Assembly (NCBI RefSeq): GCF_000718515.1
Contig: NZ_JNZS01000011.1
Location: 124,001-188,000 of the forward strand
DNA from: Micromonospora parva
Lineage (GTDB): Bacteria; Actinomycetota; Actinomycetes; Mycobacteriales; Micromonosporaceae
Reading direction: 5' to 3'
DNA: 64,000 nucleotides
A program made the position numbers and the translations under genes. The notes under the pieces were generated by a model, which worked only from the letters and a program-made list of their open reading frames with translations, did no database searches and was not told where the DNA came from. Shown piece by piece: positions 1 to 8,021 of this stretch (within the stretch, counting starts at the first letter, position 1; each line of letters begins with the position of its first letter).

Positions 1-217
1 CGGCCGACGGCAGTTTCGAGCCCAGCGGGTCGATCATGCCGACCGACTGGAGGTCGCCGCTGCGCCAGCCCGCGAGGAAGGCGTCAACGGTGCGCTGCGG
101 CCCGTCGTCACCGGAGCAACCGACCAGGACGCCCGCCGCGAGCAGCGCCGTGCTGACCGCAGTGGCCAGGCGGCGAGCGTGGTTCGGCCGGTGGGGCCGG
201 GGGTACGACAAGGTCAT
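1..217 (-). CDS. Penicillin-binding lipoprotein, N-terminal fragment (runs off the left edge)
   Basis: Reading leftward from the ATG at 217, the 72 visible codons give a lipoprotein signal peptide (Arg/His-rich start, hydrophobic LLAAGVLVGC with the lipobox Cys near residue 35) followed by VDAFLAGWRSGDL. That stretch is typical of the NTF2-like N-terminal domain of actinobacterial class B penicillin-binding proteins (MecA-N/PbpA-like). If so, the full protein is a membrane-anchored DD-transpeptidase acting in peptidoglycan cross-linking. The transpeptidase domain with SxxK, SxN and KTG lies outside the window and cannot be checked, so the family call rests on the N-terminus only. It is divergent from the glutamate dehydrogenase gene. 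Confidence 0.65.
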   Translation of the reverse strand, partial: MTLSYPRPHRPNHARRLATAVSTALLAAGVLVGCSGDDGPQRTVDAFLAGWRSGDLQSVGMIDPLGSKLPSA

Positions 218-506
218 GAAGCTGGTCCTTCCGATCTCGGACTGCCCTCGCACGGTAGTACGTGAACGACGTCCCCAACGTCCCCCAGGTGTTCGGCCGC
301 GCTCAAAGATGGGCCGCACCCGTGTGATGAACATCGCGTGGCGGGGTATCCCGCAGCCGGCCAACCTCGGACCCGCAACGGGTGAAAGGACAAAGTCCCG
401 ATCCGGACGTCTGGCCAGTGGTCCGCCGACGAAGGCGCAGAACGGCAGGGCCTAGGCTGGGCGGCAGAGTGACCCACAACGCGGTGGGTCGAGGGGAGTG
501 GCACCG
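218..506. other. Divergent intergenic region
   Basis: This 289-base gap separates the divergent penicillin-binding lipoprotein and glutamate dehydrogenase genes and must hold both promoters. I see no clear sigma-70 consensus boxes or hairpin. The only clear signal is the GGGGAG ribosome site at about 493-498 for the ATG at 507. Confidence 0.4.
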
Positions 507-3500
507 ATGGACCGGCGTCCGGCGATCAAACCGGAACCCGACCTCCGGCAGGATGACTCCGGCCGGGACGATGACAGCTTCGATTCGGCGACCGACGGGG
601 ACGGCTACGGCCGGCTCGACACGGGCGTCACCGGGCTGACCGGGTCGAGCATCGACACCATCTACGATCTGGGCCTGCCGACCGAGGCGTTGGCCGACGA
701 CGTGGAGGACGCGGAGCTCGACGAACCCGTTCCCAACGCGGAGCGCCTGGTGGCCCAGGCCGTCGCGCTCGCGGGGGACGATCACGACGCGGCGACACTT
801 GTCGGCCGTTTCTGGCGGTTCGCCCCGGACGAGGAGCTGGTCGGCTTCACGGCGGAGGAAATGCTCGACGCGGCCCGGGCGCACCGGGACCTCGCCCAGC
901 AACGGGTGCCCGGCGAGTTGAAGCTGCGGATCCACGAACCGCACGCGGACCAGCACCACACGGTCGTCGAGATCGTCACGGACGACATGCCGTTCCTGGT
1001 CGACTCGGTGACGGCGCTGCTCAACTCGTACCACCTCGACGTGCACCTGCTGGTGCACCCGCTGGTGGTGGTGCGGCGCGAGCCGCTCGGCCGGCTCACC
1101 GAGGTCTCCGCCGATGTGGAGCCGGACGACGCGATCGCCGGCGACATCATCGAGAGCTGGATGCGGATCGAGATCGACCCGGTCCGGGACGCGGCCGAGC
1201 GGGACCGGTTGCGCCGCGAGTTGCAGCGGGTGCTCACCGACGTGCGGGAGGCGGTGGAGGACTGGCCGAAGATGCGTCAGCGGGCCCTCGCGCTCGCCGA
1301 CGAGCTGGCCTCGGCCCGTACCTCCGACAACCGCCCACCGGTGCCGGAGAAGGACATCACCGACTCGGTGGAGCTGCTGCGGTGGCTCGCCCACGACCAC
1401 TTCACCTTCCTCGGCTACCGCGAGTACCGGCTGGTGGACGCCGACGGCGGCGATACCGACAGCAAGGCGTTGGAGGCGGTGCTCGGCACCGGTCTGGGCA
1501 TCCTGCGCTCCGATTCGCCGGAGGCGCGGTCGCTGTCCTCGATGACGCCCGAGGCGCACGAGAAGGTGCTGGAAAAGCGCCTGCTCATCATCACCAAGGC
1601 CAACTCCCGGGCCACCGTGCACCGCTCGGCGTACCTGGACTACATCGGCTTCAAGATCTTCAACTCCGCCGGTGACGTGATCGGTGAGCGGCGTTTCCTG
1701 GGCCTGTTCTCGACTGCCGCCTACCGGACCAGCGTCCGCGAGTTGCCGGTGGTGCGCCGCAAGGTGGCCGAGGTGCTGGACCGCTCCGGCCTGAGCCAGC
1801 GCAGCCACTCGGGCAAGGATCTGATCCAGATCCTGGAGACGTACCCGCGCGACGAGCTGTTCCAGATCAAGACCGACGATCTGTACCACGCGGTGATCGG
1901 CGTGCTGCGGATGGCCGGTCGCCGGCAGCTGCGGGTGTTCCTGCGTCGCGACGCGTACGGGAGGTTCATCTCCTGCCTGATCTACCTGCCCCGGGACCGG
2001 TTCACCACCCAGAACCGGCTGCGCATGCAGGACATCCTGCTGCGCGAGCTGAACGGTGTCGGGGTGGACTACACCACCCGGGTCACCGAGTCGATGCTGG
2101 CGCGGGTGCACTTCATCGTCCGTACCGACCCGACGCGGCCGCCCGGCGACATCGACGCCGACCTGCTGGCCGAGGAGTTGGCCGACGCCACCCGACTGTG
2201 GGACGACGACTACCGGTTGGTGCTGGAGCGCAAGCTCGGCGACGAGCAGGCCAAGCACCTGTTCACCCGGTACGCCGACGCGTTCCCGGAGGGCTACAAG
2301 GACGGGCACACGCCGTACGAGGCGATGAAGGACCTGGCGAAGCTGGAGCTGCTGGAGGAGCCCGGCCAGCTGGAGATGCACCTGTTCCGCAAGCAGTTGG
2401 CGCCCCGACCCGGCACCCGGGTGCCGGGTGCGGACCTGGCCGAGGCGATGGACGTCCGGTTCAAGGTCTACCGGTACGGCGAGCCGATGATGCTCTCCGC
2501 CGTGCTCCCGGTGCTGCACTCGCTCGGTGTGCGGGTGGTCGACGAGCACCCGTACGAGGTGGACCGGATCGACGGTCGCGTCTACCTGTACGACTTCGGG
2601 CTCATGCTGCCCGAGGGGCATCAGGAACTGGCCGAGGTGCGCCCGCACGTGGAGAACGCCTTCGCGGCGGCCTGGCGCGGCGAGGCCGAGGTGGACCGGT
2701 TCAATGAGCTGGTGCTGCGCGGGGGGCTGACCTGGCGGCAGGTGGTGGTGCTACGGGCGTACGCGAAGTACCTGCGGCAGGCCGGCACGGTCTTCTCGCA
2801 GGACTACATGGAGCAGACCTTCATCGCGTACCCGAAGCTCGCCGCGTTGCTGGTGGAGCTCTTCGAGACCCGGTTCGCGCCGGGGGAGCAGACCACCGAG
2901 CAGCGCCGGCAGCGCAGCGGTGAGCTGGTGGAGACGATCCGGGGCGCGCTGGACGACGTGGCGAGCCTCGACCAGGATCGGATCCTGCGCTCGTACCTGA
3001 CGCTGATCGAGGCGACCCTGCGGACCAGCTTCTACCAGAAGCGCGCCGACGGGCGGCCGAAGGCGTACGTGGCGTTCAAGCTCGACCCGCAGGCCATTCC
3101 GGACCTGCCCGCGCCGCGACCGAAGTTCGAGATCTTCGTCTACTCGCCGCGGTTCGAGGGTGTGCACCTGCGGTTCGGGCCGGTGGCCCGGGGCGGGTTG
3201 CGCTGGTCCGACCGTCGGGAGGACTTCCGGACCGAGGTGCTGGGCCTGGTCAAGGCGCAGATGGTGAAGAACACGGTGATCGTGCCGGTGGGCGCCAAGG
3301 GCGGCTTCGTGTTGAAGCAGAAGCCGGGTGACCGGGACGAGGCGGTCGCCTGCTACCAGGAGTTCGTCGGCGCGATGCTGGACGTCACCGACAACATCGT
3401 CAGCGGGCAGATCGTGCCGCCCGAGGACGTGGTCCGGCACGACGAGGACGACCCGTACCTGGTGGTGGCGGCCGACAAGGGCACCGCCACGTTCTCGGAC

Positions 3501-5576
3501 ATCGCCAACGAGATCTCCAAGAACCACAACTTCTGGATGGGCGACGCGTTCGCGTCCGGTGGTTCCGCCGGCTACGACCACAAGAAGATGGGCATCACCG
3601 CCCGGGGCGCCTGGGAGTCGGTCAAGCGGCACTTCCGGGAGCTGGGCCTGGACACTCAGACCCAGGACTTCACAGTGGTCGGCGTCGGCGACATGTCCGG
3701 TGACGTGTTCGGCAACGGGATGCTGCTCTCCGAGCACATCCGGCTGGTGGCCGCCTTCGACCACCGGCACATCTTCCTCGACCCGGCCCCGGACGCCGCC
3801 ACCTCGTACGCGGAGCGTCGGCGGCTGTTCGACCTGCCCCGGTCGTCCTGGGAGGACTACAACACGGAGCTGATCTCGGAGGGTGGTGGCATCTTCCCGC
3901 GTACCGCGAAGTCCATCCCGATCACGCCGCAGGTCCGGGCGGTGATCGGCCTGGACGACGACGTCACGCAGATGTCGCCGCAGGACCTGATGAAGGCGAT
4001 CCTCACCGCCCCGGTGGACCTGTTCTGGAACGGCGGCATCGGCACCTACGTCAAGGCCTCCAGCCAGACCAACGCCGAGGTGGGCGACAAGTCCAACGAC
4101 GCGATCCGGGTGGACGGGCGCAACCTGCGCTGCCGGGTGGCGGGCGAGGGCGGCAACCTGGGCTGGACCCAGCTCGGCCGGATCGAGTACGCGTTGACCG
4201 GTGGCCGGATCTACACGGACTTCATCGACAACGCGGCCGGGGTGGACACCTCCGACCACGAGGTGAACATCAAGATCCTGCTCAACACGGCGGTGGCCGA
4301 CGGCGAGCTGACCACTGCCGAGCGGGACGAGCTGCTGGCCGGGATGACCGACGAGGTTGCCGAGCTGGTGCTGCGGGACAACTACGACCAGGCGCGGGCG
4401 ATCAACAACGCCCAGGCCCAGGCCGCCTCGCTGCTCCCGGTGCACCGTCGGATGATCAACGAGTTGGAGCGGTCGGGCGGGTTGGACCGGGCCCTGGAGG
4501 CGCTGCCGCCGGACGAGGAACTGGCGGTCCGCAGCGAGTCCGGGCTGACCGCGCCGGAGTTCGCGGTGCTGCTCGCGTACGTGAAGATCGTTTTGGAGCG
4601 GGAGATCCTCACCGAGGGTCTGGCCGACGAGGAGTGGACGACCGACGTCCTGGTCAACTACTTCCCGACGCCGATGCGCGAGCGGTTCGCCGACCGGATG
4701 GGCCGGCACCGGCTGCGCCGGGACATCGTCACCACAGTGCTGGTCAACGAGGCGATCAACCGGGGTGGCATCTCGTTCATCTTCCGGGTGGTCGAGGAGA
4801 CGGCGGCCAGCGCGGCGGATGTGATCCGGGCGTACGTGGTGGTCAGCGAGGTGTTCGGCCTGCGCGACCTGTGGGACGCGGTCGAGGCGCTGGACAACAA
4901 GGTGGCGCCGGAGCTGCAGACCAGCGTCTACCTGGACACCCGCCGGCTGCTCGACCGGGCGGTGCGGTGGTTGGTCTCCAACCGGCGCTCGCCGATCGAC
5001 GTGCCGGCCGAGATCGCCCGACTGCGGGACGGGGTCACCCGGCTGCTGCCCGGGCTGGAGGAGCTGTTCTACGGCAACGAGCGCCAGGGCATCGCCGCCC
5101 ACATGGACTCGATGACCGAGCGTGGGCTGCCCCGCGAACTGGCGGAGCGGGCGACCCGGCTGATGTACAGCTTCGGCCTGATGGACGTGGTGGAGACCGC
5201 GAACGCCAGCGGGCGGGACGTCAGCGAGGTGGCCTCGGTCTACTTCGTGCTGTCCGACCTGTTCCGGGTGGACTCGCTGCTGTCGAAGATCTCCCTGCTG
5301 CCGCGGGAGGACCGCTGGCAGACGCTGGCCCGGATGGCGCTGCGGTACGACCTGTACGCCGCGTTGGCCGCGCTCACCGCGGAGGTGCTCGACTCCACCC
5401 CGGGTGACCTGCCGCCGCACGAGCGGGTGCAGCAGTGGGAGCAGTCGAACGCCACGTCCATCCACCGGGCCCGACGGGCGATGGGAGAGTTCGACGAGTC
5501 GCGGGCGGATCTCGCCGCGCTGTCGGTGCTGCTGCGTCAGATCCGCACCCTGGTGCGGACCTCCGCCGCCGCCTGA
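507..5576 (+). CDS. gdhB: NAD-specific glutamate dehydrogenase, large (180 kDa) type
   Basis: Catalyses oxidative deamination of L-glutamate to 2-oxoglutarate with NAD+. At 1689 residues it matches the L-GDH_180 family, in which long N-terminal regulatory (ACT-like) and C-terminal helical regions flank the catalytic core. Core signatures are ARGGLRWSDRREDF (near residue 893), the Lys-rich KAQMVKNTVIVPVGAKGG just after it, and the dinucleotide-binding VGVGDMSGDVFGNGM (near 1058). I chose ATG 507 because GGGGAG lies 8 bases upstream; a GTG at 498 is in frame but has no ribosome site. The gene is monocistronic, ended by a perfect hairpin at 5591-5634. Long reverse-strand open frames across it are GC-bias artefacts. 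The symbol follows Streptomyces/Pseudomonas usage for this type. Confidence 0.95.
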   Translation: MDRRPAIKPEPDLRQDDSGRDDDSFDSATDGDGYGRLDTGVTGLTGSSIDTIYDLGLPTEALADDVEDAELDEPVPNAERLVAQAVALAGDDHDAATLVGRFWRFAPDEELVGFTAEEMLDAARAHRDLAQQRVPGELKLRIHEPHADQHHTVVEIVTDDMPFLVDSVTALLNSYHLDVHLLVHPLVVVRREPLGRLTEVSADVEPDDAIAGDIIESWMRIEIDPVRDAAERDRLRRELQRVLTDVREAVEDWPKMRQRALALADELASARTSDNRPPVPEKDITDSVELLRWLAHDHFTFLGYREYRLVDADGGDTDSKALEAVLGTGLGILRSDSPEARSLSSMTPEAHEKVLEKRLLIITKANSRATVHRSAYLDYIGFKIFNSAGDVIGERRFLGLFSTAAYRTSVRELPVVRRKVAEVLDRSGLSQRSHSGKDLIQILETYPRDELFQIKTDDLYHAVIGVLRMAGRRQLRVFLRRDAYGRFISCLIYLPRDRFTTQNRLRMQDILLRELNGVGVDYTTRVTESMLARVHFIVRTDPTRPPGDIDADLLAEELADATRLWDDDYRLVLERKLGDEQAKHLFTRYADAFPEGYKDGHTPYEAMKDLAKLELLEEPGQLEMHLFRKQLAPRPGTRVPGADLAEAMDVRFKVYRYGEPMMLSAVLPVLHSLGVRVVDEHPYEVDRIDGRVYLYDFGLMLPEGHQELAEVRPHVENAFAAAWRGEAEVDRFNELVLRGGLTWRQVVVLRAYAKYLRQAGTVFSQDYMEQTFIAYPKLAALLVELFETRFAPGEQTTEQRRQRSGELVETIRGALDDVASLDQDRILRSYLTLIEATLRTSFYQKRADGRPKAYVAFKLDPQAIPDLPAPRPKFEIFVYSPRFEGVHLRFGPVARGGLRWSDRREDFRTEVLGLVKAQMVKNTVIVPVGAKGGFVLKQKPGDRDEAVACYQEFVGAMLDVTDNIVSGQIVPPEDVVRHDEDDPYLVVAADKGTATFSDIANEISKNHNFWMGDAFASGGSAGYDHKKMGITARGAWESVKRHFRELGLDTQTQDFTVVGVGDMSGDVFGNGMLLSEHIRLVAAFDHRHIFLDPAPDAATSYAERRRLFDLPRSSWEDYNTELISEGGGIFPRTAKSIPITPQVRAVIGLDDDVTQMSPQDLMKAILTAPVDLFWNGGIGTYVKASSQTNAEVGDKSNDAIRVDGRNLRCRVAGEGGNLGWTQLGRIEYALTGGRIYTDFIDNAAGVDTSDHEVNIKILLNTAVADGELTTAERDELLAGMTDEVAELVLRDNYDQARAINNAQAQAASLLPVHRRMINELERSGGLDRALEALPPDEELAVRSESGLTAPEFAVLLAYVKIVLEREILTEGLADEEWTTDVLVNYFPTPMRERFADRMGRHRLRRDIVTTVLVNEAINRGGISFIFRVVEETAASAADVIRAYVVVSEVFGLRDLWDAVEALDNKVAPELQTSVYLDTRRLLDRAVRWLVSNRRSPIDVPAEIARLRDGVTRLLPGLEELFYGNERQGIAAHMDSMTERGLPRELAERATRLMYSFGLMDVVETANASGRDVSEVASVYFVLSDLFRVDSLLSKISLLPREDRWQTLARMALRYDLYAALAALTAEVLDSTPGDLPPHERVQQWEQSNATSIHRARRAMGEFDESRADLAALSVLLRQIRTLVRTSAAA

Positions 5577-5590
5577 GTCAGGTACGCCGG

Positions 5591-5634
5591 ACGCGGTCCG
5601 GCCGGTCGGGAACCCCCGACCGGCCGGACCGCGT
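5591..5634. terminator. Perfect 20-bp hairpin, bidirectional terminator
   Basis: Arms 5591-5610 and 5615-5634 are perfectly complementary, with loop AACC. It lies between the convergent glutamate dehydrogenase and sortase genes, 15 bases past the first and 17 bases past the second, so it can serve both. There is no long U tract, as is common in high-GC actinomycetes. Confidence 0.8.
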
Positions 5635-5650
5635 TTCGCCTCGTCGTGGG

Positions 5651-6367
5651 TCACGCCGCCAGGGTGGCGAAGACGACGATGTTGTCGGGGTAGCTCTTCG
5701 CAGCCTGGTCGAACTGGCCGCCGCAGGTGACCACCCGCAGGCCGGGCCGGTCGCTCGGTCCGTACACCAGCTCGGTGGGGAAGGCCGTCTTCGGGTACGA
5801 CGTCACCGAGTCGACAGTGAAGCTGGCCGGAACGCCGTCGGCGCGGCGCACGGTGATGGTGTCGCCGGGGGTGAGAGCGCCGAGGTCGAAGAAGACGGCC
5901 GGGCCGAGCACCGCCGAGTCCACGTGCCCGACGATGACAGCGTTACCCGTCTCGCCCGGGCTCGCGCCCGGCTCGTACCACCCGGCCTGGTCGGCCTTGT
6001 CCAACGGCGGGACCTGGACGGTGCCGTCCGGGTTGGTGCCCAACGACATGATCGTCGCGTCGACACCGATCCGGGGGATCTCGATGCTGGTCGGCGCCGA
6101 CCGGGCCAGCCCTGCCGGCGAGTCCCCGATCGGCTGCCCGTCGACCGGCGGGGCGTCGTCGGCGGTGCTCGCCGGCCCGGTGGTCTGCGGGGCGGCCTGG
6201 GCCAACGGCTGCGGCGGTCGGGGGGCGGGTGTGTCCTTCAGACTGGCGCCGATCATGCCGGCGCCGATCATGGCCATGGTGACGACGACGGCCGTGCCGG
6301 CGGCACGCCACGGTTTCCCGCGACGGCCGCCGGCCGGTGTCGTCGTCACGTCAGACGAGCGAACCAT
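5651..6367 (-). CDS. Class F-like sortase
   Basis: A 238-residue membrane-anchored cysteine transpeptidase that would attach surface proteins to the cell wall. There is a transmembrane segment at about residues 25-42, a Pro/Ala linker, then the sortase barrel with catalytic His148 in VGHVDS and Cys215 in VVTCGGQFD. The TCGG-FD--(x)-YPDN-VVFA ending is characteristic of class F. I do not see an Arg at the usual spot after the Cys; Lys224 lies in that stretch, so the third catalytic residue is uncertain. The ATG lies inside the last codons of the upstream repeat-rich surface-protein gene (whose stop is at 6351-6353), so the two are probably translationally coupled, and that protein is the likely substrate. 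Confidence 0.88.
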   Translation of the reverse strand: MVRSSDVTTTPAGGRRGKPWRAAGTAVVVTMAMIGAGMIGASLKDTPAPRPPQPLAQAAPQTTGPASTADDAPPVDGQPIGDSPAGLARSAPTSIEIPRIGVDATIMSLGTNPDGTVQVPPLDKADQAGWYEPGASPGETGNAVIVGHVDSAVLGPAVFFDLGALTPGDTITVRRADGVPASFTVDSVTSYPKTAFPTELVYGPSDRPGLRVVTCGGQFDQAAKSYPDNIVVFATLAA

Positions 6368-7429
6368 CGGTCCGCCGACGACGCATCAGCACGATCCCGC
6401 CCAGCGCGGCAGCGCCGAGCAGGCCCGCCCCACCAGTGGCCAGACCCCGGTCGGTGCCGGTGCTGACGCCGCCGTCACCGCCGTCGACACCGCCGTGCGG
6501 CAGCACGACCAGCTCGCCCTCGCCGCAGGAGCCCTTGAGCTCGTAGCGACCCGGCTTGGCGTCCTTGTCGACAGTGGCTTCGCCGTAGTAGACGAACTCG
6601 CGCTCCTTCTTCCAGTCACGCTCGTCCGAGCCGCGCTCGTCCTTGCCGTAACCGCCGCGCTCGTCCGAGCCGTACTCGGAGCCGTGCTCGTCCTTGGACT
6701 CCCAGCCCTTGTCCGAGCCGTATTCCGAGCCGTGCTCGTCCTTGGACTCCCAGCCCTTGTCCGAGCCGTATTCCGAGCCGTGCTCGTCCTTGGACTCCCA
6801 GCCCTTGTCCCCGAGCCGTGCTCGTCCTTCGACTCCCAGTCCTTCTTGTCACGGCTGTCTTCGGCGTCCTGGCCGTGCTCCTCGCCCTTCCAGTCCTTGC
6901 CGTTCTCGTCGCCGTAGGCGTCGGCGGCAGCGCCGGCACCCTGGCCGCCCTTGTCGTCCTTGCCCTTGTCGTCCTTGCCGTGCTCGTCCTTGCCGTGCTC
7001 GTCCTTGCCGTTCTCGTCCTTGCCCTCGTGGTCCTTGCCCTTGTCGTCCTTGCCGTGCTCGTCCTTGCCGTTCTCGTCCTTGCCCTCGTGGTCCTTGCCG
7101 TTCTCGTCCTTGCCGTGTTCGTCCTTGCCCTTGTCGTGGTCGGAGGAGTTCTCCCCCTCGCGCCAGTCGCGGTCCTCACCCCGGTCCTCACGCGCCGGCT
7201 TGAGCTTGACCTTGCCGGTGACCTTGGACCACACGTACGCGTGCTCCTGGCGATCCGGGCAGATCTCGAGGAGCTTGACCTCGTCGCCGGCCTTCACGAC
7301 GTGCGGCTTGGCGTAGACCTTGCCATCGTCGTGGCCGTCGGCGAACGCGATCCCCGGTGCGAACACCAGGAGCGACGCGCCGCCGAGCGCGGCGCCCGCA
7401 ACGACCTTCCCGAGCATCTTCTTAGCCAT
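6351..7429 (-). CDS. Repeat-rich secreted wall protein, probable sortase substrate, with apparent frameshift at 6811-6812
   Basis: ATG 7429 (GGAG 11 bases upstream) starts a signal peptide (KKMLGKVVAGAALGG..., cleavage near AFADG), a short domain KVYAKPHVVKAGDEVKLLEICPD, about thirteen 5-residue KDEHG/KDENG/KDHEG/KDDKG repeats, then 16-residue repeats. In this frame the reading becomes nonsense after codons ending at 6813. One frame over, the sense continues: more DKGWESKDEHGSEYGS repeats, a domain with ATVDKDAKPGRYELKGSCGEGE, and a sorting-type tail LATGG, hydrophobic stretch, RRRR, stop at 6351-6353. The architecture (Cys domain, PG-Y-L-x-C domain, TGG-hydrophobic-Arg tail) is the standard partner of class F sortases. 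The junction replaces 12 expected bases by CC, a net -10 change. It could be a true null or phase-variable allele, or an assembly error in a repeat. Confidence 0.75.
6667..6812 (-). repeat. Three perfect-length 48-bp coding repeats plus broken fourth copy
   Basis: Units 6667-6714, 6715-6762 and 6763-6810 each encode the 16-residue DKGWESKDEHGSEYGS type motif. They are followed by an extra CC (6811-6812) and a truncated copy lacking the first 12 bases. The truncation is not a multiple of three and causes the frame break in the wall-protein gene. Confidence 0.9.
6947..7141 (-). repeat. About thirteen 15-bp coding repeats
   Basis: Near-identical 15-base units encode GKDEH, GKDEN, GKDHE or GKDDK pentapeptides in the wall-protein gene. 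The length is in frame throughout. The encoded stretch is highly charged and low complexity, probably an extended wall-spanning spacer. Confidence 0.9.
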
Positions 7430-8021
7430 GACCTGCGTCACTCCATCCCTGTTGTCCTGAGCCCGGCGACAACCGAGCTAAGACCGACGTTAGACGGTTT
7501 CATGACTTATGAAGTGAAAGATTCGCGTTTTGACCTTTGTTCCGGTAAGAGGCAAAGGGGTGGTACGCGGCTTTCGGCGCGCTGAGTGTGGTGTCAGGCG
7601 GGCCGTAACGCGGTAGGCGCGCTCGCGGCGTTCGGAGCACCTCGTGCTCGCCCCGCCCAGTCATCCGGTACCGGCGGCTGCGGCCGCACCGTGCCGCTAA
7701 GGCGCGGTCGGGGGGTATCGTCCGGAACGGCTCCGGCGACGCATCGAGCCATTGCCATGGAAGCGCTCCCATGCAAGAATCGGCGAACGCGGTTCAGAGA
7801 GCCACACCGTGCAGGCAGGCAGTCGAGGGCACCCGTTCATCGGGCGACATGCCGCCGCCGATCGACCGGCCGCATCGGGTCGGGCACCACCACCATCGCC
7901 CGTCCGGGTCGGGCGCCCCCGAAGAATCCCGTTGGCGCCGACGGTCGTCCGTGCAGGACGCCCATCGGGCCGTCCCGCCGGGCCGTACCTGGGCCCGGTC
8001 TCGCCCAAGGAGATCAGTGGC
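7430..8021. other. Divergent 592-bp intergenic region with low-GC patch and cellulase control region
   Basis: It lies between the divergent wall-protein and cellulase genes. A low-GC patch at about 7490-7550 is the likely promoter area for the leftward gene; it contains TCAT-N5-ATGA at 7500-7512 inside TTTCA...TGAAA (7498-7519). The CelR-type box at 7758-7771 serves the cellulase. The open frames predicted here on both strands show no conserved motif, and I do not call them genes. Confidence 0.5.
7758..7771 (+). promoter_or_regulatory. CelR/CebR-type operator
   Basis: TGGAAGCGCTCCCA is one base from the perfect 14-bp palindrome TGGGAGCGCTCCCA recognised by the LacI-family cellulase repressor CelR (Thermobifida) and CebR (Streptomyces). 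It lies about 250 bases upstream of the cellulase ATG, implying a long leader and cello-oligosaccharide induction. The regulator itself is not in this window. Confidence 0.8.

Noticed and set aside
303..2648. 781-codon reverse-strand open frame across the glutamate dehydrogenase gene (and its neighbour 2751-5654)
   Set aside because: Both are antisense to a strong gene, rich in Arg/Gly/Pro/Val/His/Gln with no conserved motif. They arise from GC-rich third positions on the coding strand.
6667..7141. Regular repeats that might suggest a CRISPR array
   Set aside because: The units are contiguous, without spacers, and translate in frame as repeat peptides in a wall protein.
7500..8021. Small open frames upstream of the cellulase
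   Set aside because: They have no homology-like motif, no ribosome site, and they cross the CelR box. The cellulase starts at 8022 with a clear ribosome site.
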